From the NCBI GenBank assembly GCA_003153955.1, contig PMCB01000075.1, positions 3,148 to 9,733 on the forward strand: 6,586 bases of DNA. The letters run 5' to 3'. Both the position numbers and the translations under genes were made by a program. This document shows positions 1 to 5,330 of this stretch, piece by piece; within the stretch, counting starts at the first letter, position 1, and each line of letters opens with the position of its first letter. The DNA is from Dehalococcoidia bacterium (GTDB taxonomy: Bacteria; Chloroflexota; Dehalococcoidia; Dehalococcoidales; Fen-1064). Below the pieces are notes generated by a model that was not told the origin of the DNA, made no database searches, and saw only the letters and a program-made list of their open reading frames with translations.

Positions 1-264
1 TGAGCCGTCGGTGGCGATAACGGTGAATTCCTTCGGGGCAGACTGCGGCTGATAATGGCGGTCGATAGGCTCCACTAGACGTGCCACCAGCCATGTAGGT
101 TTGCTGGCCTCGATTTTTTTGGCTAATTGCTCCAGATTATTGGACTGGCTGTGCAGAATCGCCACGGCATGCTGCAACTGCTGCCTTTTTTCGTCACGGT
201 GCGATTTCAGGTTGCCGACCATGCCGGTGATTTGATTCACGACTTTGCTTAAATCCAGCGCCAT
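1..264 (-). CDS. nurA: NurA-family DNA repair nuclease, N-terminal fragment
   Basis: The first 88 codons of a gene that continues past the left edge, translated directly from the minus strand; the frame is open throughout. The start is the ATG at 262-264: the same frame meets a TGA stop seven codons upstream, and a weak AAAGAG lies just before it. Residues 1-55 are rich in Lys, Gln, Glu and Leu and look like a long helix or coiled coil. They are followed by TWLVARL (57-63) and then TVIATDGS (81-88). A hydrophobic strand ending in Asp-Gly-Ser is the hallmark N-terminal motif of NurA nucleases, where the Asp (here residue 86) is a metal-binding catalytic residue. NurA normally works with the HerA helicase in DNA end resection. 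The catalytic core and any herA neighbour are outside the window, so the family call rests on the N-terminus only. It is unlikely to be part of nitrogen fixation: a 172-base spacer with its own possible promoter separates it from nifB. Confidence 0.68.
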   Translation of the reverse strand, partial: MALDLSKVVNQITGMVGNLKSHRDEKRQQLQHAVAILHSQSNNLEQLAKKIEASKPTWLVARLVEPIDRHYQPQSAPKEFTVIATDGS

Positions 265-283
265 TTTGCTCTTTATCTGCCAT

Positions 284-377
284 CATTGCGAGGTTATGTT
301 AGTCCCCGAAGCAATCTCACTTTTGCCAAATATGGCAGCGAAACTGAGACCGCCGCGCCGCTGCGCTCCTCGCGATG
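284..377. repeat. Degenerate palindromic repeat element
   Basis: An imperfect inverted repeat of about 94 bases between nifB and nurA. The outer arms CATTGCGAGG (284-293) and CCTCGCGATG (368-377) pair over 10 positions with one T-G wobble. Further in, TCTCA (315-319) pairs with TGAGA (345-349). At the centre, TGCCA (324-328) pairs with TGGCA (333-337) around a four-base AATA loop. The region between arms (about 294-307 and 350-367) pairs poorly. The arm sequences, CATTGCGAGG...GAAGCAATCTC and its reverse complement, resemble a dispersed intergenic palindromic repeat seen in many bacterial genomes; that is from memory and not checked here. The right arm is the better preserved. In RNA it could fold into a long stem that ends or stabilises the nif transcript, or sits in the nurA leader. 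It has no poly-U tract, so it is not a classical intrinsic terminator. Confidence 0.6.
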
Positions 378-401
378 TTGACCCGTATTTTGCTTTATCC
401 T

Positions 402-410
402 AGTATAACA
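402..410 (-). promoter_or_regulatory. Possible extended -10 promoter for nurA
   Basis: On the minus strand this reads TGTTATACT, that is TG, one base, then TATACT, matching the extended -10 pattern with five of six bases of TATAAT. The matching -35 region, near 425-432, is poor (best candidates ATTAGT or TTAGTG). No sigma-54 -24/-12 pattern is seen. If used, transcription would begin near 395 and run through the palindromic element before reaching the nurA start at 264, giving a leader of about 130 bases. Short promoter-like matches occur by chance, so this is only a candidate. Confidence 0.3.
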
Positions 411-436
411 GAACCGGTAAAAGCACTAATCCGGGT

Positions 437-1267
437 TCAACCCTTAAAAGCTTCCTCCAGGAGCCCACAAGCATCTGCACGGCATTGACGGCAGTGCGAT
501 ATCTGATTTATGAACGGCACGCATTGCTCACGGATTTCCCGGTGCAAATGCTCCGGCACCGGCTGAAGATAAGCGAAATCAGCCTGGGGGATTAAGGGCA
601 TAATATTCATCACGGAAACCTTTAATTGCTTCAATGTTTTTGCCAGCGGTACCATCTCCGCTTCGTTAATACCGGGAATCAAAACCGAGTTTACTTTTAC
701 CCTGATACCGGCCGCGGCAGCTTGCCTGATTCCTTCAAGCTGGTTGTCTCTTAAACAGGCCGCCGCTTCCGCGCCTCGCAGTACATAATTATGGAAATGC
801 ACAAAAGAATAGATCTGAGCGCCGACGGTCTCATTAATCGCATTAACTGTTACTGTCAGAGAATCCAAATCCAGCGCGATTAGTTCTTTGATGTATTCCG
901 GCAGCAGCAACCCATTGGTACTGAGACAAAGGGACATTCGCGGAAATCCGGTTCTGACCAACTCCAGTGTCTTGAATGTCGCCGGATTTGCCAGAGTGTC
1001 CCCCGGTCCGGCGATGCCGACTACGCGTATTCTGGGTTCCAGCAGCACCGCCATTCTAACATTTTCCAATGCCTCTTCCGGATTAATTATTTTGGTAGTA
1101 ACTCCGGGCCGGTTTTCATTAGCGCAATCATGCTTTCTGGAACAATACTTACATTTAATATTGCATCGGGGAGCGACGGGCAGATGAATTCTCCCGGTTG
1201 CGCATTGCGCATCAGAATCGAAACAGGGATGTCCGTATTGATTTTTCTGGCAATCTGTATTTTCCAT
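437..1267 (-). CDS. nifB: NifB, radical SAM core (NifB-co synthase)
   Basis: 276 residues. NifB joins two [4Fe-4S] units, inserts a carbide from S-adenosylmethionine and adds a sulfur to make the 8Fe-9S-C precursor used by NifEN. The radical SAM motif is C35-x3-C39-x2-C42 (CNIKCKYC). Around it are the NifB signatures HPCF (13-16), GRIHLPVAP (25-33), RKHDCANENRPG (44-55), GIAGPGD (84-90) and STNG (116-119), and the C-terminal CRQCRADACG (259-268). By comparison with methanogen NifB enzymes, Cys15, Cys48, Cys114, Cys259 and Cys262 and His28 are the expected ligands of the two precursor clusters; all are present, so the enzyme looks intact. It ends right after the Cys-rich segment, so it lacks the NifX-like C-terminal domain that many bacterial NifBs carry. 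AAGGGAG (1275-1281) lies seven bases before the ATG. An oddity: the usual Ala-His after HPCF is Ala-Gln-Cys (20-22). It is the last gene of the apparent operon, 31 bases after the acetyltransferase gene. Confidence 0.96.
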   Translation of the reverse strand: MENTDCQKNQYGHPCFDSDAQCATGRIHLPVAPRCNIKCKYCSRKHDCANENRPGVTTKIINPEEALENVRMAVLLEPRIRVVGIAGPGDTLANPATFKTLELVRTGFPRMSLCLSTNGLLLPEYIKELIALDLDSLTVTVNAINETVGAQIYSFVHFHNYVLRGAEAAACLRDNQLEGIRQAAAAGIRVKVNSVLIPGINEAEMVPLAKTLKQLKVSVMNIMPLIPQADFAYLQPVPEHLHREIREQCVPFINQISHCRQCRADACGLLEEAFKG

Positions 1268-1298
1268 ATTATTGCTCCCTTATCCGGGCAGAACAGGT

Positions 1299-1769
1299 TT
1301 AGTAAAGTTGAGAGTTTGTATTTAACATCTTCCTCCGGCAAATCAATCCCGTCTTTTGCCAGCCTGCCCGGTCATAAAATCTCAACGCGGCAGTATTATC
1401 CGCTTCCGCCAAAAGTTGTAACCGCACGAGATCCTGTTTTATTGCCCATTTTTCCGCAAATAAGATTAACGACTGCCCGATACCGCAGTCCCGGCACCGC
1501 GGCGTAACAATCAAATCTTCCAGTAACCCGGACATTCCACCTTCGGCGGTGGAAATCACTTTTTGCACGGTACACATTCCGACGATTTCTCCGTCGTATT
1601 CCGCCGCGAAAATAATCGCTGTCGGTGAAGTGAGGAGCTGTTTCAGGCCGGAACGCTGTTTTACCGGATCCGGAGAAAAATCCTTTTCCATTGTAAACAG
1701 TTCCTGCAGCAATCCGGACATTGCCTCTAAATCCTCATATCGGGCAGGACGAATTATCATGTGCTCCAT
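1299..1769 (-). CDS. GNAT-family N-acetyltransferase in the nif operon
   Basis: 156 residues, a complete single-domain GNAT protein expected to move an acetyl group from acetyl-CoA to an amine. Visible landmarks are an N-terminal beta strand and helix (MIIRPARYEDLEAM, 4-17), the strand with the turn EYDGEIVGMCTVQ (57-69), LEDLIVTP (83-90) leading into the acetyl-CoA pyrophosphate-binding loop RDCGIGQS (93-100, R-x-x-G-x-G), and the C-terminal NTAALRFYDRAGW (125-137), whose Tyr132 sits at the usual general-acid position. The substrate cannot be read from the sequence. It starts 14 bases after the ferredoxin stop codon, with AAGGAAG (1777-1783) seven bases before ATG, and the stop lies 31 bases before nifB, so it is very probably co-transcribed with nif genes. 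Cys66, Cys92, Cys95 and Cys148 make it fairly Cys-rich for its size, with two flanking the acetyl-CoA loop. The family call is firm; a role in nitrogen fixation is inferred only from position. Confidence 0.9.
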   Translation of the reverse strand: MEHMIIRPARYEDLEAMSGLLQELFTMEKDFSPDPVKQRSGLKQLLTSPTAIIFAAEYDGEIVGMCTVQKVISTAEGGMSGLLEDLIVTPRCRDCGIGQSLILFAEKWAIKQDLVRLQLLAEADNTAALRFYDRAGWQKTGLICRRKMLNTNSQLY

Positions 1770-1783
1770 GTGATTTCTTCCTT

Positions 1784-2086
1784 TCAGGTTGCCAGCAATT
1801 CGGCAGCGGGCTGGCCTTCTTCCAATGCATCCAGAATTGTATCCAACTTTTTGATATCCACTTCGTTATACCACCAGCCTGCCGGATAAATGACCATTAC
1901 CGGACCATGCTCACAGATTTTCAGGCAACTGGTGCTGGAGACCTGAGCATTCAGACCGCGGTCAGCGATTTCGTTCTCAAGGTACCCGAGTAAATCCACT
2001 GCGCCTTTTTTGTTACAAACGCCTTGCGGCACGCCGTTAACGCGGAAACTATTGCAAACCAGGAAATGATAATCGGGCTTTCTCAT
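1784..2086 (-). CDS. Thioredoxin-fold [2Fe-2S] ferredoxin (Shethna I / 2FeCp type)
   Basis: 100 residues, soluble, no signal peptide. The layout follows the small thioredoxin-like [2Fe-2S] ferredoxins such as that of Clostridium pasteurianum and FeSI of Azotobacter: HFLVC at 7-11, GVC at 22-24, then SCLKIC at 53-58 and GPVMVIYPAGWWY at 61-73. Cys11, Cys24, Cys54 and Cys58 are the four cluster ligands expected by that alignment; the protein has no other cysteine. Proteins of this type interact with nitrogenase and are often encoded in nif clusters; their exact function (electron donor, cofactor assembly or protection) is not settled. The start is supported by AAGGAGG (2097-2103) ten bases upstream. 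It follows the NifX-like gene by 41 bases, and its stop codon adjoins the Shine-Dalgarno sequence of the acetyltransferase gene. Symbol left blank because naming varies between species. Confidence 0.92.
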   Translation of the reverse strand: MRKPDYHFLVCNSFRVNGVPQGVCNKKGAVDLLGYLENEIADRGLNAQVSSTSCLKICEHGPVMVIYPAGWWYNEVDIKKLDTILDALEEGQPAAELLAT

Positions 2087-2127
2087 GTTTAATCTCCCTC
2101 CTTAAAACCGGGTTATATTTAATGTAT

Positions 2128-2547
2128 TTAACCGCAACCATCGCCGTTGAACGCTGAACCGGCGCGGCTGCATCCGCTGGCTTTTCGGTGCGGCATCCGC
2201 AACTCTTTTCCTTTGGCAATTGCCAGAAAGGCATCTTCTATCATTCCTTCGGCTTCATATACCTTAATTCCTTTAGCGGATAGAACTTCCAAAGGTCTTT
2301 CCCCGATCCCGCCCGTGAGTAAGACACTGCAATCACGTAGTATTCCGGACAGTTCCTGCCAGCGTTCGTCACCTGTACCCATGGGAGGGGTCCGTCTGCG
2401 CTCAATCATACGGGAGCCGTCTGCATCAATTTCAAATATCCAAAGTTGGTCGGCCATCCCCAGATGCTGATTAATCAATAACCCTTCATAGGTGGTCACC
2501 GCCGCCCGAATAGAGCTATTGGTTTGTTTATCTATGTTATTTTCCAT
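2128..2547 (-). CDS. nifX: NifX/NifB C-terminal-type cofactor-binding protein
   Basis: 139 residues, of the dinitrogenase iron-molybdenum cofactor biosynthesis family (NifX, NafY and the C-terminal domain of NifB). The ribonuclease-H-like fold signature is seen as IRAAVTTYEGLLINQHLGMAD (13-33), with the conserved NQHLG; His28 is a plausible cluster ligand. Then come PPMGTGDERWQELSGIL (54-70), LLTGGIGERPLEVL (76-89) and IKVYEAEGMIEDAF (94-107). The GDERW segment recalls the NifX-like domain fused to NifB in many bacteria more than classical NifX, which fits the absence of that domain from the nifB product here. Members bind NifB-co or related precursors and pass them to NifEN. The last 15 residues, GCSRAGSAFNGDGCG, form a Gly- and Cys-bearing tail (Cys126, Cys138) outside the domain. 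AAGGAAGG (2554-2561) lies six bases before ATG. The symbol nifX is by family and position; a detached NifB domain is the alternative. Confidence 0.87.
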   Translation of the reverse strand: MENNIDKQTNSSIRAAVTTYEGLLINQHLGMADQLWIFEIDADGSRMIERRRTPPMGTGDERWQELSGILRDCSVLLTGGIGERPLEVLSAKGIKVYEAEGMIEDAFLAIAKGKELRMPHRKASGCSRAGSAFNGDGCG

Positions 2548-2599
2548 TATTAGCCTTCCTTCTTAGCCAAAGGGATAATGTTAATTAAAACGGTTTCCG

Positions 2600-3955
2600 C
2601 TATAAATACGCATGCCCGATTGACGAATCATCCTGTTGTTTTTCCAGCAGGCCGTTGACGACGCGGTCGAATAACTCCTGTGTGCCGCCGTATCCCAGGC
2701 AGCGCAGCCGGGTCCCCCCCAACCGGTCATGAATCGGAAAATTGAGGCGGATCAAAGGTACTTGCAAACGGCGTGCCAGAGGATAACCTTTCCCGCTCCC
2801 AATGATAATATCCGGCTTGAGTTTATCGGCGATTTCCCCCATTGCCACAAAATCCATCCCTTCAAATATGTGAAATTCCAGGGCTTTTTGCATGTGGGGT
2901 TTTACCGGTTCACGTAAATTACGTTCTTTCCCGGCGGTACAAATAATGGGAATCATGCCGATTTCAGCTAAAAACGCCCCAATGCTAACCGCAAAATCAA
3001 CGTCTCCGAAAACCAGGGCTCTTTTACCAAAAACATATTTATGCCCGTCAACATATGAATCCAGCAGACGCCCGCGTTCTTTGATGTATTTAGCAGGAAT
3101 ACTGATGCGGCTGTATTGCTCCAATAATTTCATGAACTCATCTGCGGCTGCTACTCCCACGGGAATCCCCATGCGGTGGTTTGTCACGCCAAACGTTTTC
3201 GCCAAATAGTTGCCGGCGGAAACCTCCGGCTCCAGGAAATTACTGAATTCAATCGTGGCAGCGGATTGCCCCATGCGCCGGATGTCATAGAGCAATGTCC
3301 CGCCTTCGGGGATCCGGTGATATTCCGCCCAGCTGCCGCCGTCCAGCGTCTCCGAGTAATCCGGCAATATAGTTGCGTCCAGACTAAAATCGCTGCACAT
3401 TTCCCGCAGGTAACGGATATCCGCGGGAGAGATCATATTAGGCAAAATATTGATATTTTGCTTCTTTTCTCCGGCCCTTGCCAATGCTGTGACAGTCGCG
3501 AAGACTGCCCGGTGAAATCCGTCGTAATGGGAACCCACATAGCTGGGAGTCGGCGCAAATATCAGTTCCGGGCACCAGCCGTCACTTTGCAGATAGAATT
3601 CTTTAATTTGCGCGGCGACATCTTCCCCAATGGTTTCAGCGAGACAGGTGCTGGCCACACCAATCATGGCCGGATGATATTGTTTGATCACATTGTTTAA
3701 ACCTTTGAACAGATTACCTTTCCCCCCGAAAACCGTAGCATTTTCGCCAAAGCTCGACGAAGCGATATCGACCGGTTCGCGGAAATGGCTTATCGTGTAC
3801 CGCCGGATGTAGGTGGCGCAGCCCTGACCGCCGTGCAGGTAAGGTAAAGTATTGGCAACACCGGCGAAAGCCAAGCCGGCGCCCAGTGGAGCGCAAAGAT
3901 GGCAGGCATTACGGGCAGCCTCATGCGGCGCGGGTTTCATATCGGCAATAACCAT
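2600..3955 (-). CDS. nifN: NifN, beta-like subunit of the cofactor scaffold NifEN
   Basis: 451 residues, the usual length for the family. With NifE it forms the heterotetramer on which the NifB-co precursor is matured with molybdenum and homocitrate. The N-terminus shows the NifN hallmarks: NACHLCAPLGA (16-26), LHGGQGCATYIRRY (40-53), HFREPVDIASSSFGE (57-71), VFGGKGNL (75-82) and GVASTCLAETIGED (99-112). Cys21 (or Cys18), Cys46 and Cys104 match the positions holding the [4Fe-4S] cluster at the E/N interface. TPSYVGSH follows, as in NifK. Near the C-terminus, RLNFPIHDRLGG matches the conserved Phe-Pro-Ile-x-Asp-Arg segment of NifK/NifN proteins. The ATG lies one base after the nifE stop codon (TAA-A-ATG on the coding strand) with AGGAGG seven bases ahead, so translation is probably coupled. 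NifK was considered as an alternative, but the RRY and DIASSSF motifs and the gene order settle on NifN. Confidence 0.96.
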   Translation of the reverse strand: MVIADMKPAPHEAARNACHLCAPLGAGLAFAGVANTLPYLHGGQGCATYIRRYTISHFREPVDIASSSFGENATVFGGKGNLFKGLNNVIKQYHPAMIGVASTCLAETIGEDVAAQIKEFYLQSDGWCPELIFAPTPSYVGSHYDGFHRAVFATVTALARAGEKKQNINILPNMISPADIRYLREMCSDFSLDATILPDYSETLDGGSWAEYHRIPEGGTLLYDIRRMGQSAATIEFSNFLEPEVSAGNYLAKTFGVTNHRMGIPVGVAAADEFMKLLEQYSRISIPAKYIKERGRLLDSYVDGHKYVFGKRALVFGDVDFAVSIGAFLAEIGMIPIICTAGKERNLREPVKPHMQKALEFHIFEGMDFVAMGEIADKLKPDIIIGSGKGYPLARRLQVPLIRLNFPIHDRLGGTRLRCLGYGGTQELFDRVVNGLLEKQQDDSSIGHAYL

Positions 3956-3956
3956 T

Positions 3957-5315
3957 TTAAATACCTCCTGTGAATTTCCGGCGCCGCGGCATCAATGACC
4001 ACACCGGACTGCAGACCGAAGAATAAACTTCCCGGGAAAAATTCAGCATACCGCTGTAACCGGCCAGACATATCTTACGTTCATGATTGTGGTCACAGAA
4101 CCCGACGCCTAATTTATAGGCAATAGGACGCTCCTTGACGCCGCCGATAAGCAGGTCTACATCTTTTTCCTGAATGTATTTGGCCAATTCCATTGGATTG
4201 GTATCATCCAATAAAACCGTATCCTCGTCGCACAAATCGCGCAGCTGTTGATAATCTTCTTTATCGCCGGTTTGCGACCCGGCCACTACCGTCTTCATTC
4301 CCAGTGTGCGTAGCGAGCGTACCAGCGAAAAAACCTTAAAAGCGCCGCCGGTATAAACCAAAGCCCTGGCGCCTTCAAGTTTCGTGCGGTAATAACGGAT
4401 TTCAGGCATGATAGCCGCTACTTCTTCCTGCACCAGGGATTTTGTGCGCTCCAGCATCGCCGCGTCGCCTAATCTTTCCGCTACCTCATACAGCGCTTTG
4501 CTCATATCCTCGATCCCGAAATAAGAGACTCTGATGAACGGGATGTTGTATTTTTCCTTCATCGATTGTGCCAGCGTCATCATGGAACCGGAGCACTGTA
4601 CTACGTTCAGCCGGGCGCCGTGAGCGCGGCGAATTTCATTTACCCGTCCGTCACCGGTAATTGAAGCAACCACATTTACACCCATTCTTTTATAGTAGCT
4701 TTTGATCTGCCAGGTCTCGCCGGCAACATTGAAATCTCCCATAATATTCAGACTGGCCTCCGGTATGCCGGAGATATCTCCGGTTCCGATAATATTGGAC
4801 AACGCTATGCAGGCCGCCTGATAACCATTTTTCTTAGTGCCCTTGAAACCTTCGGAGTGTACCGGGATAACATCAATGCCTTTTTCCCGGCTGACTGTCC
4901 TACAAACAGCATCCATGTCGTCCCCGATAACACCAACAATGCAGGTACCGTAAACAAAAGCCGCTTTGGGATGGTAAGTGTCGATCAGTTCGGTTAGTAC
5001 CTTGTATAGTTTCTTTTCCCCGCCAAAAATAACATCTTTCTCTTTCAAGTCAGTTGAGAAGCTTAATCTGTGAAGTTCCGGTCCGGAGGAAAGGGCTCCC
5101 CGGATATCCCAGGTATACGCGGCACAACCCACCGGGCCGTGCACCAGGTGTACCGCATCGGCGATGGGATAAAGAACTACCCGCGAGCCGCAAAAAACAC
5201 AGGCCCGCTGGCTGACTGAACCGGCGGCGCTGATCTTATCGCAGGACATTTCAAATTTTTGGTCTTTGCGTCCTTCGAATACCTGATTTTGACGGTCTTT
5301 CAGTATATCAATCAT
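3957..5315 (-). CDS. nifE: NifE, alpha-like subunit of the cofactor scaffold NifEN
   Basis: 452 residues, full length for the family. It pairs with NifN and resembles NifD, from which it is thought to derive. Key segments are RACVFCGSRVVLYPI (37-51), ADAVHLVHGPVGCAAYTWDIRG (52-73), VIFGGEKKLY (95-104) and VYGTCIVGVIGDDMD (121-135). Cys39, Cys64 and Cys125 are the expected ligands of the E/N interface cluster; Cys42 is an extra nearby cysteine. GTKKNGYQAAC (159-169) is shared with NifD/NifE proteins. Cys241 in VVQCSGSM lies where NifD has its cofactor-binding cysteine and is the likely anchor for the maturing cofactor. Near the end, GYSGMLNFSREVY then CSPVW is the typical NifE C-terminus. The start is chosen for the excellent AAAGGAGGT six bases before ATG; it lies 14 bases after the nifK stop. 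Confidence 0.96.
   Translation of the reverse strand: MIDILKDRQNQVFEGRKDQKFEMSCDKISAAGSVSQRACVFCGSRVVLYPIADAVHLVHGPVGCAAYTWDIRGALSSGPELHRLSFSTDLKEKDVIFGGEKKLYKVLTELIDTYHPKAAFVYGTCIVGVIGDDMDAVCRTVSREKGIDVIPVHSEGFKGTKKNGYQAACIALSNIIGTGDISGIPEASLNIMGDFNVAGETWQIKSYYKRMGVNVVASITGDGRVNEIRRAHGARLNVVQCSGSMMTLAQSMKEKYNIPFIRVSYFGIEDMSKALYEVAERLGDAAMLERTKSLVQEEVAAIMPEIRYYRTKLEGARALVYTGGAFKVFSLVRSLRTLGMKTVVAGSQTGDKEDYQQLRDLCDEDTVLLDDTNPMELAKYIQEKDVDLLIGGVKERPIAYKLGVGFCDHNHERKICLAGYSGMLNFSREVYSSVCSPVWSLMPRRRKFTGGI
3963..3970 (-). promoter_or_regulatory. nifN ribosome binding site inside nifE
   Basis: The minus strand reads CAGGAGGT, seven bases ahead of the nifN ATG. GGA GGT is at the same time the Gly-Gly codon pair near the end of nifE (ending FTGGI), followed by ATT, the TAA stop, one A, then ATG. 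Termination on nifE and initiation on nifN are therefore essentially at one place, which favours equal synthesis of the two scaffold subunits. Confidence 0.85.
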
Positions 5316-5321
5316 CGCGGT

Positions 5322-5330
5322 ACCTCCTTT
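5322..5330 (-). promoter_or_regulatory. nifE ribosome binding site at the nifK stop
   Basis: AAAGGAGGT on the minus strand, six bases before the nifE ATG. Its first A is the last base of the nifK TAA stop codon. It fixes the nifE start and suggests coupling of nifE to nifK translation. Confidence 0.8.

Noticed and set aside
174..289. A small upstream frame starting at the paired ATGs just before nurA
   Set aside because: On the minus strand ATGATG near 284-289 opens a short frame overlapping the nurA start out of frame. It has no Shine-Dalgarno sequence and no recognisable product, so chance is the simpler reading.
265..436. A classical intrinsic terminator after nifB
   Set aside because: The short palindrome GGGTTCAACCC at 433-443 overlaps the nifB stop and has no room for a loop. 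The AACCCGG/CCGGTT pairing near 412-438 has a bulge, and neither is followed by a U-rich run on the minus strand.
1087..1341. An 84-codon minus-strand frame spanning the GNAT/nifB junction
   Set aside because: It overlaps the start of nifB and the end of the acetyltransferase in another frame; both of those have family motifs and proper ribosome binding sites, this frame has neither.
2049..2234. A 61-codon minus-strand frame over the end of the NifX-like gene
   Set aside because: Out of frame with both the NifX-like gene and the ferredoxin. It has Cys residues but no conserved pattern, and it arises from the same bases as the Cys tail.
3176..3700. A 174-codon open frame on the plus strand
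   Set aside because: It lies wholly antisense to nifN, whose product is conserved throughout. Its translation shows no recognisable domain, so it is a shadow frame.
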